Positions 33,755-46,170 of a stretch of 64,000 bases of DNA are shown one piece after another. The stretch lies in contig VCCP01000002.1 in assembly GCA_005765155.1 (NCBI GenBank), positions 3,658,001 to 3,722,000 of the forward strand, read 5' to 3'. The DNA comes from Zelopaecilomyces penicillatus. Its lineage: Eukaryota > Ascomycota > Sordariomycetes > Hypocreales > Pseudodiploosporaceae. The number at the start of each line of letters is the position of its first letter. The first letter of the stretch is position 1. A program made the position numbers and the translations under genes. The notes beneath the pieces were generated by a model. It was given only the letters and a program-made list of their open reading frames with translations. It did no database searches and was not told the DNA's origin.

Positions 33755-36700
33755 TGGGAAGGAAGAGCTTGTGGCCTTTCCTTTATGGAATTGATTTAGT
33801 TGAGTGGTCTCTTGACAACTTTGTGGGTCAGTCCTAATTCTGACGTTTTAAGACTTTAACCGGCTACAACTGAAGCTACTCTGGTGCATTAGAGATGAGC
33901 CGGTGGTAGGATCAGGTGACCGTATACTGAAATAGGTACCTAGTCAGGAGAGTGATGTTACGAATACTCCACCAAGATACATCTGGGTCACTGTCGCTGA
34001 GATTTGCAGGATCAATGAGGCAAGCGGAGGAGCGAGTGGCTGGCACGTTCTGTAGACGCATTGCTGGCTTCCGGCGATTGACTCGGAGCTTTTCGTGGAA
34101 CCCGCCAAAAGCGCCCGCTGTCTGTGCATCGTTGCTCGCTGCAACTTCTGCAAGGCATTGTGATGCGGCACAACCCCCTGGCCAAGGAACCAAGCTCAGG
34201 GATTGCAGCCTCTTTGCTACTTCTCTGGCGTGTGCGCGCGCTATGTCTGCTGCGTAATCACTTCATACGGTATGCTCACACATACTGCCTAGTGAATTGC
34301 CCAAGCAGGGATAAATGGACATTGTAAACCGGGACGGCCTTATTGATTGAATTGGGCTACCTGCCAAAGGGTCACTACTTCATGGGCTCCTAGGTCAGGA
34401 GATATCCAATAGTGGGAGCCACCTTTTTACCGTTATTTACCTAAGAGCAGACGAGTATTTACCTAAGGTAATGCTAATGCCTAGCTTACAATGCATGCAC
34501 GGGAGTGCTAAACAAACAAGGGATCACCGAGCTTGTCATCAATAAATGCAACATGTCTATTATTCTATACCACTATAAATACACACAAATACACGGTACT
34601 GTTGAATGCTGTGGGCAGGCAGTTTCGGAAAATTTATGCACTTCGTGTTCCCTGCATGCCATTCCAGAAAAGTCAAGTGCCCTTGATTTAATGCGCCCGC
34701 TGATTGGAGCCTCCTTGGGCAGCAGATAAGAGAAAAAATTTCTCCCATCATATGTACAAAATGGATTTTTGTTTGGAGGGGTTGGCTGGCAGCTTGGCAG
34801 GTCCGACAGCTGTAGCGGTCCGTCAATAGTGGAGCAGTTGGGTGGCTGGCGACAATTGGCTAGACAGTGTACCGTACCGAGTCCACTTGCTGACTGATCA
34901 AACCGCAAACAAACAACACTAACTGCAAGCCTCAAGAAATTTTTTTCACTTCTTTTCATTCTTCATCTGCCCTCATTCTGATACGAATACCCAAGCAATG
35001 CAGCCGAACGAGTTCGGGATCGGCCGCGCGCTGGTTTCCTCGTGCCATTACTTCCTGCAGGCCGCATATTCTGCTCCTGCGAGGTATGGTTAACGCTGCA
35101 CCTTGGTTCCCTTGCTGAGAAGTCGTCTCTTGGTCCAACTTGCCATCAGCTAGGCACATCGACTCACCTTCACCTCGCTTGGCTAGATTGTCACTGCAGG
35201 CTAGCTTCAGGTGTCGCTTGGCAAAAGGCTTAGTCGCATCTGGTGCTCGAACAATATTGCGTAGCACTAGGTGGAGCTGGCCTAGTGTTTGGTCAAATTA
35301 TGAGGGCACCAGTGTGTCTGCTGACCATTGGTTTATGAAGCATGAACGACTCAAGCTGCTGGCAAGTGCAAGCATGTTTATACGTTTTGAAAGCTGTGGC
35401 CATATTTGTCGGGCCTTCCGTCGTTGCAGAGCTTTGCAAACGTGGAGCCTTCTGTTGGCATTGATTTGCTTGCTCAGTTGTAACATCAAGGGCAAGTTTC
35501 ACATGGAAACCCGGCGGCCCTGATGTGCACTTCTGACGTGGAGTAAGCTATTATGTACTTTGATTTAGTATCTTTGTGTGTTTTTTTGCCAGCTATTGCG
35601 TTGATTTTCGAATCGACGTATATCGACTTCCTTCGTCAGCTCACCATTGACCTGGATGTTTTCGCTCTGGCATATATTGAATTAAACTCGTTGCTGGGCA
35701 CCCGGTTCAGAGAGTCGTCTTGATCTTCAAGGACGAACCGGGAATCAGCTGTAGGAACATTTCTCTAGTATGCAAATAAATGGCACTTGCCTTGAATGAC
35801 TCACTATTCGTCCATTTTGTGATGAGATTCCGTGTTCCGATCTGTGATGCAAATGAAGGCTACGGTCCCTCCTACATGCCGAGGTGCAACAGTATGACTC
35901 GTATGGGAAGCCTCGGCCAGGCAACCCTGATGTACGCCCCATCTCAAATACCAGTGGCCCTGTCCATTGAGCGCTTATGATTGCTTAGTTGGGATCACTT
36001 GCCGCTCTCGTTTCTTGATGGCTGGTTAAGCTGCATATAGCTGTAAGGTGTGCTAAGCGCCGACATGTTTGGAGTTTACATGAGTCCGGTTATCGTACAT
36101 CGCAGGGTTGTATGAACTCCATTCTTGGAACATAAAACCGAAGTGCTCATCCCACAACCTGGTGCCCGCCGGGAGGTGCCACATCAACTTCATGAGCTCT
36201 ATCCAACTTTCTCAATGAAAGAGGAGCGTCTCACCAGAAATAGGTTTGACCATGCTAGTTGCAGCTTTCTTAAGGGTATATGCAGGGGACCAACAGCCCG
36301 GGCATGGAATCATTTTGCCAACCCTCGCTCTCTATGAGCAGCTGCGGCTTGTTAGATCTTTGGGTAGCTTCATGTGGATACCGCGCGTCAAGCGCAGGCG
36401 CCGCTCTAGAACTCCTGTTGCTCACTTTTGCGTTGACGCCTCTGTTCGAGTCATGGGGGGTGGGTGTTGCGGTATTCTCAGCCCAGGCTCAGGTTTAACA
36501 TCACAAGCACTCCTCGGTCTACCATGTCCCGAGCCAGGAGCCGGTAGAGGGCTCCATCCTCAGGGCTGGGTTTGCAACGTGGCGTGAATACAAAGATTCT
36601 TGGGGGCGAAACATGTGCGTTTCTTACGAACGAGGCATCTTGCTTTGGGGGCAGAGGCGTTTTTTTTTAGTTTTTTTTAGCTATACTCCGATGGTGCCAC

Positions 36701-37654
36701 AACGTTACCCTCATTTAGAACGAATGACGAGAACTTGGTCTCGGGCTTGGATTGTTGGAGCTAGAAACTATGTGGCCTGAGTATAGCGGACGAGACCTGC
36801 ATGTTCATTATGTGGTATGGGATTTGAGCAGCTGTCCAATGACCCCCCCTTTTCACCCCTTTCTTCGTGGGAGAACGACGCCAACCTGTTTGGTATGAAT
36901 GGCAGGAAAGGGTATCTTGCGTCCCTGTCAGCTCATAATCTGCAAGCCTGGCTACCTTATTGTGTGGAATTAAGGGATATGCCATCTGTCTTGGAACACA
37001 TCGAAGGTTGAAGCAAACAAATAGGAATCTAGCAGAAAACGAACTCTCGAGTGGAAAGCGTCTCAACTATAATTATTCCGCAGGATCAAGTTCAAGTAAC
37101 GGCTAATCAGCAGATATCTGATGGATTAGTGTCATATTTCCTTCATCACAGCCAGAACACAACTTTTGCTCAAAGACATTCACAATTTAATTCCATTTTT
37201 TTGCCTGAGTTGGGTGTAGGATAAGTTTACATAATAATCTTGACAGCCTTATTAGGTAGCTCTATTGTAGACATTTTGCTACCTGTAATGAGTCGAATGC
37301 ATGTGCATGATAAAAATGAGTATCGAGCTTTGAATAGTTATTGGAAACCTAGAATGTAGATTGACATGTCACACTGCGAACCAAACACGGATTCGAAAAT
37401 AATCATCGTTTGTCAAACAACGGATGTCGTACTTGACTGTGACTGCCATGATAACCACTCTCGTCCTGCCTAATGAGCCCATTTATCCTGACGAAGCTTT
37501 TCTTTGCGCTTTGAAGCTGCAAAGTAGAGGTGAAAACTTGACAACATGAACGTTCCGCTCCAGGCTCGTAGAAACTTTCCAGTCTAATTGTGAAAAAGAC
37601 CTGGCGGATGAAAAAAAGCTAGTTATTAGCTACTGAGAATGTTTATACTGTTAT
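33755..37654. other. 3.9 kb tract without an assigned gene
   Basis: No gene is supported. Two small frames are noted in findings only (34573-34959 minus, cysteine-rich; 35553-35723 plus, hydrophobic N-terminus). From about 36600 onward the sequence becomes AT-richer, with many T-runs such as those near 36660-36680. Confidence 0.45.
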
Positions 37655-39726
37655 TTAAGCCTCAATTTGCCAAGCAGAGCCGACTTTCTTCCACCATACC
37701 TCGACTAAACTACTGCAAATGTGAGGGCCAATTTGTACAGATCGTGTTAAGATGAAGATTCTCTGTACTGTGCGAGGGGTGATGCCATGAACGACTGATT
37801 GCATACCGTCTAAAATGCTACTGTTTTTTTCTGGTTTACTCAGGCTGATCAAAACTTAGAGAGCAGATTGTAATTTCATGCATTTCATACATTTTGATGG
37901 CTTGTCACATGCACTTGAATCTTGTGCTTATCTCTATGAAGCTGACCCGGCGAGTTTTTGACTTCCACAGTAAGGCGGAGGACCTCATTGGTAGCGACCG
38001 AGAAAGCACCAAGAGGGTTATAAATGTAAGTAGACATGTTGATCGTTGAGCCGCTTGAAGCTTCCCGGGCAGTAACAAGTCTGGATAGACAATTCAACGT
38101 ATATTGGATATCGCGCTAAGGATACCACATTGACTTCTTCAATATTGTGCAGTGTTCTTCAGTGTCTGAAGTTGTCTTATTAGCAGGCCTAAATTAATAT
38201 GTAGAAGAACTATGAATGAGGTCAGGGCTGATGTTTTTGTGTTCCAACAGACTTTTGCGAGATGGTTTAAAATACAAAAGCATGTTATCTTCCGTTATAC
38301 TCTAAATTTATGCTCTTTGTTTCCTAATACTAAAGACAACTGAAATGGCATATACAGAAAAAGTCTTGATAGGTAATAGACAATGGAGGTGAAAAGCTGG
38401 CCACCTAGGGGGCCGGGGGGGGGGGGGTCCTCTTCTGATGCGAAATGTGCATAGCAAAGAATCTGTGAGTACGTTTGTCTATCGCATTTACCTTTGAAGA
38501 AAAGCAAGTACTACCAGAAATCTTGCTTGGAGCGGGAATGCATTTCGGCTACCCGACAGTCGGGCAAAGATCTAAAGACAGGAATTAGCGCTCTCCCAAA
38601 TGGACAATTCAGAGTATCAGCAAGTCATCGATACATCATCATCATCATGAGCACACCTTGAACAAAAATTGAAGGTTGAGATGTGCCAGTTAAAGGGTTA
38701 GTTTACTAGTAGAGATAACAAGCTCAAATGTTCAGTAGATATGAATTAGCAATTTCGAGCAATAGCTAGTATCGATGGAGGCTTCGCCGTACATGCGCCT
38801 CCCAATTCGCAAGCTCGCTGGCCATCAATCTAGGGTATTTCCGGTGATGATATCCCAATACTTATCTGATATCAGAGCATCTCTATATCATAGGGCTTTT
38901 AGTGATTGCAAAAAAGCTGCATGGAGTACTTCTCAACAGCTGAAAAGGTCTTGGATCCGCCGTATCTGCACTAGCATGTCTGGCCGGAAAATGTAGGAGT
39001 AGATCATAACACATCAGAAAGATGGGCGGAGTGAAACCCCGAAAAGGCAGTACTAAAAAGATGATTACATGTTTTTGTTTGAAGATGCACTTGCATTTAC
39101 CTGCTATCGATATTGTCCTCAAACATGTCGTAAGAAGTAATCTCCCGGACCATATCAGGGCGTAGTTTTAAGCCCCAATAGAAGTACGGCATCATAATAT
39201 TAAGCCCACTGATACTGTTATGAGGCCGGTGCTGAGTGGAACGTGGAACAATATTTTAATCGATAGAAACACCAGCAATGACCGCATTGTTGACGTTTAT
39301 ATGCCAATCTAGATAGTCGTATGTCGAGGTGTGAAAGCAGCACCGAATAAGTAACAATTGAATGGTGTCCATAAATAAAATTTTAGTGTTGCTTAATGAA
39401 GTGCCTTTTTCCGCCTGGTACCAATGGCTTTAGCAGGGATCGTCGACAACGATGCAGGATAAAGACCAAGCTCAGCGAAGGGGCTTTTCTTGCGTTATTG
39501 TCGTTTGATACGTTGGCGAACAAAACATGCAGTTAGTCAAGCAACTCGAAATCAGAGAGCCAACTTTAGACTCTTGGATAAGAATGCGCGATCGAAAAAT
39601 AAAGAAAAAAATGATAAAAATTGCGCGATTGATATTGTAGCTTGAAAAGGCAACAACACATTACCTTTTGGTGAAGGCTTGTAGTCCCTGAATGGGGTAC
39701 ATCCAGTTTATGTTCGTGAAAGGCAT
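37655..39726 (-). pseudogene. Possible decayed multi-exon gene in AT-rich block
   Basis: A set of minus-strand segments looks like remains of a spliced gene. At 39726 an ATG lies about 80 nt downstream of a TATATAG box (plus strand near 39808-39813), opening a 20-codon frame that includes NWMYPIQGLQAFTK and ends at AAG|GTAATG. A second segment of about 100 codons (about 39101-39400) has one TAA (39256-39258). It contains ISGLNIMMPYFYWGLKLRPD and ends at CAG|GTAAATG. Further pieces are 38492-38571 (SGSRNAFPLQARFLVVLAF, then GTAAAT), 37885-38097 and a last frame ending at 37655. The part between 38657 and 38979 has as many stops as chance predicts, so it is weak support. I cannot name the protein. 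Multiple TAA/TGA stops and AT enrichment would suit C-to-T decay, but this is an inference from fragments. Confidence 0.3.
38415..38427. repeat. G homopolymer run (13 G)
   Basis: Thirteen consecutive G bases on the plus strand inside an otherwise AT-rich block. Such runs are prone to sequencing length error, so any frame read through it is unreliable. Confidence 0.8.
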
Positions 39727-41603
39727 GTGTAAAATTGAGATATGGTGACAGGAAGCGTCAACTTGACGTCATGATGAGCGCCCTCTGGATAATAAAACCA
39801 GATGGCTATATAGAAACTCTCGTCCACTTAAGGACGCTGCAATCTGTGCCTATCTCTATCATGAGAATTCTAGGTTGATTGAGAACGATCAAGTGGCGGC
39901 TCTGCTTTGGCAGCCCCCCGCCATTAACGTCTTTTTTCGCATTGTAGGGGTTTATGTACGTTCGAGCAGACGCTTCACATTTCCCACTTCAGCGAAAATA
40001 TGCTTTAGTAGTACAGAGCATGCTTGTAACTGGGGCCCACACGCAGCAGGGGGTGGCAACTTACTGTGACGAGGTGGCGGCCTACCACGTAGTATGGATA
40101 CGTGGTTGTGCCACTCGTACGCCGATTGGACGGTCGATCTGAGTTTCAAAGTGAGCAAAGCAACAGTCTGTAGGCACGCCTTGGATGTTCAAGCCGGACA
40201 TATCACTCCGGGACAGGCCCACCAGGACGGAGCCTTGTTGGATTGTGCTCATAAAGGGTCCCGCCTACACGTAGAAGACCACATGGTGCTACCTCTGCCG
40301 TTTCCATAAGGTACTGCTCGTTTCTTACCTGAGATTGTGTCGGGTAAGAGCAACTGGACGCAAGAAAGACAGACACACATGGCTACTGCTCGCTGTGTAT
40401 ACGTATAGCTGTCTGTTCAGTGATAGAAGCCACAGACACAGGATGTCCCTCCTCATGAGCCGTTGGCTTTACCCGTCTGTCGGCTTAAAACGTTGACGTT
40501 GTCCGCCGTACACAGTACGAACACCCTTGGTCATCCACATCCCTGATTGTGCATAGAGGGGGACCAAATGGCGGCTGGATGATCGACACCGAGATCATCC
40601 AAAAAGTCGATGCAGGCTGAGTCGCAATCATGGCATTCCGTCAGCATCCCTGGGGGATCACTTATAAATCCTAGTCCAAGGATAGATAACTCACTCATGG
40701 GCAAAACCAAAGCTCCAAAGTACCATAGCGTGGAGTATTTTCGGTCCGAGGTCCGTGGTAATGCTGGTTCCAAGTCAATCCACTCCCAAAACCCATCGCT
40801 AACCCACTGCTTTCTTTGGATAGAAGCCAATGAAACGCTTATGCCAGCTTCTGCTACTTAACAGGCGAGTCCCTGCCGACTTTGCAGTAGTGGCATCGTT
40901 GGGAGATCGACACTGCGGTTTCCTTTGTGGTGCCTACGGCGTGTGCCGCAATGCTTGGAAGCCATGGTGGGCAGGTGGGCAGGCGGGCAGGTATTATTGA
41001 TCACTAATAGACCTAGGGAGGCATGGACTTGATACACATTGGTCGTGGATGCTGCCGTGCATAGTGAGTCTAGGTAGTGCACACAGCACTCACCAAACCG
41101 ACCACAGTAGCACTACAGCGCCATTTAGCCCTTTGGCGCCCTCTAATAAGCCCCTAAGCCTAGGTTTATGCTTCCGTGCCTTGCGTGCCCCTCTGGCAGT
41201 GTCGGCCCCGCTCCCCACTCGTCTTCCACCAACCCCGCACTGTGCGTCTCCCACCACCTCCACACCCCCCATCCATGGGTTGGCTTGCTGCTTGCCTACC
41301 TGGGCACCGCGATTCGCATGAGCGATTCCATCCCGTAAGCCACGTCGACTTTAATCCAAAAGGACGTGGTGAACCGAAATCAGCTGCATCTCCTGCCAGC
41401 TGTTGGTTTGGGGAACGAGCCCCTCTACCACAGATCCGGTCCTTACGGCATGAGCCGACTCAACTATTCTCCGACTCTCTCCCATTGCCTTCACCTCGCT
41501 CCTGGCGCTCACCATCTGGCGCTCCAATTGTCGCCCCAGTCATCGCCGCAGTAATCAACTCAGCTATCGCGGCTTTTAGGTCACGCAACGGCTCGCTATA
41601 AAC
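39727..41603. promoter_or_regulatory. Upstream region of phytochrome gene
   Basis: The 1.9 kb before the phytochrome start. The part nearest the gene (41050-41603) is C-rich on the plus strand, with few stops, like a long fungal promoter and leader. Between 40531 and 40860 the minus strand carries a coding-like frame with WEWIDLEPALPRTSDRKYST, discussed in findings. No light-response element was identified by eye. Confidence 0.45.
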
Positions 41604-44600
41604 ATGGATGCGCCACAGCAGGAACAGGTGGACTCATCCTCAAGTCCCCATTCTCCGCAACATGACGAGACTGCAATCCACAGCCCCATGACCGAGAAAG
41701 TCGACTCAACAGAGCCAGAGCCAGAGCCAGAGCCAGAGCCAGAGTCGGAGCCAAAGCCGCGCGCTGGGCGCGACCAGCCGGGCGCCATCTCGACTTGGAA
41801 CGCCGAATCTGATTCACAGATATATCCGCCTTCAATAGCTTCGGATGTCTCTGGCGACCGCGTGTTTCCCATCAGATCTGTTGTTAGTGTAGATCACGCC
41901 ACCAGTCGGGCATCGGCCGAGGAATACTTTCCTCACCTGTCAGATGCAAACAGTCAAGCTCCGGGAATACCTGTTCACCTCTTGCATAGTACCCGAGCCG
42001 ACATCTCGAATGATTCGAGACGAACGCAGACTGGACCATTGTCTCCTACATCGCCGTCTCCTGTTGACAGAATCCTGCAGATGCGCAGGCAGAGAGGGCT
42101 CAGTGGGCCCTTGTCTAGTGTTCAAGCCGATGCTGCAAGGCGAGATTCCACAGTGGCAATGTCGCTCGATATAGCCTCGTCAGACAAAGATGACGATGAA
42201 TCTGGCGTGTTGAGAAGTGAGCGTGTTGCTGACGGTGCAGATCATGCCAGCATATCTGCCTTTTCCGAGACTCACTCCCAAAATGGCGTTCCTCTTGTCG
42301 CAACTCGTTTCACGCACATCTTGACGGAGGATGGCCACTCTATTATCACGGGGCGGGACGGTGCTCTACAGCAATGTGAGGATGAACCAATCCATACTCC
42401 TGGTGCGGTGCAGGCGTTTGGTGTCATGTTGGCTATGCATGAAGAAAAGGATGGACGATTTGTTGTGCGTTATGTCAGCGAAAACTGTGCTGAGATCCTG
42501 GGCTACACTCCTAAGCAGCTGTTTAAGATGAAAAGTTTTCTAGATATCTTGACGGAAGAACAACAGGATAATCTTCTTGACCATATCGACTTCATTCGCG
42601 ACGAAGACGCAGACCCAGCCTTGAGTGGCCCGGAAGTCTTCAGTCTGTCTATCAGACCCCCAAAGGAAAGACGAAATACCAAACTCTGGTGTGCCATTCA
42701 CACCAATCCAGCCCATCCAGATTTGGTCATCTGCGAATTTGAAAAGGATGACGACCTGGAGTATCCTTTGCGCCCCGCTGACGAATCTACCCCCGACATT
42801 CCCTGCGACACCCTCCAAGGCAACCCCACCCTTGAAGAAATCGAAGAGAGTACCGAGATTTTGAGCAAACCTCTTCGGGTCTTGCGGAGCGCACGACGAA
42901 GGAGAGGCGAACAGGGTGCGATGCAGGTATTTGACATCATGTCTCAGGTTCAGGAGCAACTATCTGCGGCAACCAACCTGGAAACCTTCTTAAAAGTACT
43001 TGTTGGGATAGTCAAGGAGCTTACTGGGTTCCACCGTGTTATGATGTACCAATTTGACTCTTCTTTCAACGGCAAAGTTGTCACTGAGTTGGTTGACACA
43101 ACCAAGACAGCAGATCTATACAAGGGCCTTCACTTTCCGGCATCCGATATACCCCGACAGGCTCGCGATCTTTACAAACTGAACAAGGTTCGGCTGCTCT
43201 ACGACCGAGATTTGGAAGCTTCCAGGATTGTATGCCGGACACAAGAGGACCTGGACATACCACTGGACATGAGTCATTCCTACCTCCGGGCAATGTCACC
43301 AATTCATCTCAAGTATTTAAAAAACATGGGTGTGCGGTCATCCATGTCTATATCTATAAACGCTTTCAACGAACTTTGGGGCCTGGTTGCCTGCCATTCC
43401 TACGGCAATCAAGGCATGAGGGTTTCCTTCCCTATTCGAAAGATGTGCCGACTTGTTGGAGACACGGCTTCTAGAAACATTGAAAGACTATCATATGCGT
43501 CAAGATTACAAGCCCGAAAGCTGATTAATACTGCACCCACTGACAAGAACCCATCGGGATATATTATTGCATCCTCAGATGATCTGCTACGACTGTTTGA
43601 TGCCGACTTTGGCTTGCTCTCTATTAAAGATGAGACTAAGATCTTGGGTGTGATAGAACACAGTCAAGAAGCTCTAGCATTGCTGGAATACCTGAGAATG
43701 CGCAAGCTGACCTCGGTAGTCGCATCTCAAGACGTTCGTGAAGATTTCCCTGATATGCGATATGCTCCAGGTTTTCAGGCCATTGCAGGCCTGTTGTATG
43801 TCCCTCTTAGCGTCGGCGGCAATGATTTCATCGTCTTCTTTCGCAAAGGTCAACTGAAAGAAGTCAAATGGGCAGGAAATCCTTATGAAAAGCTTGTACG
43901 TCAAGGTACCTCTGGCTATCTGGAACCGAGGTCTAGTTTCAAGACGTGGAACGAAACAGTCATTGGAAAGTGCCGCGAATGGGTAGAAGAACAAGTTGAG
44001 ACCGCCGCAGTTCTCTGTCTAGTCTATGGTATGCCATTTAATGATTTATATGCTAGTCACAGTTTGGAGTACTGATAATATGTTTAGGTAAATTCATTGA
44101 AGTTTGGAGGCAGAAAGAGGCAGCGCTGCAGCACAGCAATCTTACTCGTCTACTCCTTGCCAACTCAGCGCACGAAGTTCGCACACCCCTTAATGCTATT
44201 ATTAACTACTTAGAAATTGCCATGGAAGGGTCGCTTGATCATGAGACTCGTGAGAATTTGGCTAGATCTCATTCTGCTTCGAAATCACTCATATATGTTA
44301 TCAACGACCTTCTTGATCTTACAAAAACCGAGGAAGGACAAAGCCTCACCACGCATGAAATCTTTGAGCTTTCAGCTTGCATTCGCGAGGCTACTGATCC
44401 GTTCAAGATTGACGCACAGAGAAAAGGCATCGAGTACCAGGTTACTGAACACGACGGGCTGCCTCATCGTGTTCATGGTGATAGCCGGCGAGTCCGCCAA
44501 GCAATATCAAACATCACAGCCAATGCTATTGCACATACGACAAACGGATATGTCAAAGTTGATATAGCTGTATCTGAGGTCAAGGATGGACATGCTACTG

Positions 44601-46170
44601 TGGATTTCATTGTCGCCGATTCAGGAAGTGGTATGAGTGCCAAACAGCTAGATTCTCTCTTTGAAGATCTTGAACAAGTTAGCACAGAAGAGTCTGAACT
44701 GATTATGGCACCTGAGCGCAATGAGAAACCCCGCGACTCGAGAACTCTTGGTCTTGGGCTTGCAGTTGTTGCGCGGATTGTTCGAAACATGGACGGTCAA
44801 TTGCGGTTGAAGTCTGTTGAGGGCCAGGGATCAAGATTTGTTATCCAGCTACAGTTTCAGCTACCTGAGACACCACCTGATGTAAACGAACCTAACCTCG
44901 AAACACAACCTATCATGCCAACGAACACCACCGTTTCAACTCCGGCATCTCTTGCATCTCCACAAGGGGAGATTACACTCGTCGAACGTACATCTAGTCT
45001 CAATATCAACCAAGACGGGGCTAGAACTTTGGCAGACAAACATAGTCTTGGAAGCCGGCGAAGTGGTGGGAGTTTAGGCAGTCATGCTAGTCAGAAGAGC
45101 GATGCCGATCGTTTGATAGATGCTATTCAAACACCACTGTCTCTCGCCGACCAGGAGACTGAGTATTTTGGGTTACGCAATAGCTCTATCAAAGCTAGCT
45201 CAGTCGATTTACCAAACCCGGCAGGGGAAACCATTTCTAGTCCAAACAGCTCCAAGGCTACTTTCCTAACAGACCCCCCCTCTGCCAAAAAAGCCAGCAT
45301 AAAACCAGGCACTGCTGGGGTCCGCGACTCTAACGTGCCTATCCGGGCCATCAAGATGCCAGATGAATTCTCGAATATGCCATCGCACCCCCAGCAGAAC
45401 CCAGATTCTGGGGTTTTGTTCGAAATACAAAGCGATACGAGTCAGAAAACAGCCTCAAAGAGTACTATTAGTGGTGCAAGTCTCGGAGGCGACCCACTTC
45501 GTATATTAATTGCAGAGGATGATCCTATCAATATGAAGATTCTTCGAAAAAGGCTTGAAAGGGCAGGACATAGTGTATTGGGCACTGTCAATGGAGAAGA
45601 CTGCGCCACAGTCTATCGTGAGAAATCACCTACTTTTGACGCAGTCCTCATGGACATGCAGGTTAGTTGTCAATTGGAGAACAAGCAAGGTTGATGGACA
45701 CAGTAAGGCTAACCATTATATAGATGCCCATCGCCGATGGTCTCACCAGTACGAAGATGATTCGATCGCATGAGAAAACCCCACAACATGCTGGCTATTC
45801 TCCACTGGCAGCTCGAAACCGTGGAATACCGATATTTGCAGTTTCCGCTACTCTTATTGAGGCGCAGAGGGATAAGTATATTGACGCCGGCTTTAATGGA
45901 TGGATTCTTAAACCTGTCGATTTTAAAAGACTTGAAACTCTTCTTTCTGGCATCAATGACAATGAAACACGTCAATCATGCTTATATACTCCTGGACAAT
46001 GGGAGCGTGGCGGCTGGTTCGGTCCGAAGCATGAAATTTTAGCAGACTCAGGCGAAGAAATCACCCCACAACCTGATAGTGAGCATAAGGATATCTCTGT
46101 CGCATTTGGCCAACAGGCCGAAGGGGACTCGGAATTAGCGGGGGACAAGGAACCTGAACCATCCCCCTGA
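41604..46170 (+). CDS. fphA: Fungal phytochrome, hybrid histidine kinase
   Basis: Encodes a red/far-red photoreceptor kinase that binds a bilin and signals by phosphorelay. Three exons (41604-44028, 44088-45661, 45724-46170) give 1481 residues. A low-complexity N-terminus with a Glu-Pro repeat (about 37-50) precedes the PAS domain. That domain has the bilin-attachment cysteine C258 in QQCEDEPIHTPGAVQ, as in other fungal phytochromes. The GAF domain (about 455-630) has HFPASDIPRQARDLYK, SPIHLKYLKNMG and LWGLVACHSYG. The PHY domain ends with the tongue motif PRSSF (775-779). The kinase H-box is NSAHEVRTPLNAIINYLEIA with H837, followed by a divergent N-box (ANAIAHTTNG), DSGSGMS and LGLGLAVV. The receiver domain has AEDDPINMKILRKRLE, phosphoacceptor D1331 in LMDMQMP, and KPVD. 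All key residues are present, so it should be a functional photoreceptor. It is convergent with the ABC transporter. Confidence 0.96.
41715..41744 (+). repeat. CCAGAG hexanucleotide repeat (5 copies)
   Basis: Five exact CCAGAG units inside the first exon of the phytochrome gene, read in frame as Glu-Pro pairs. Copy-number change would alter the N-terminal linker by two residues per unit without a frameshift. Confidence 0.9.

Noticed and set aside
27501..36600. Reading the whole gene-free tract as a RIP-mutated transposon island
   Set aside because: Base composition here is near balanced and no transposon remnant is recognisable; only 36.6-39.9 kb is AT-rich.
38657..38979. Treating this segment as a clear exon of the possible decayed gene
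   Set aside because: It has about as many in-frame stops as random AT-rich sequence, and the phase from the preceding donor points to a different frame.
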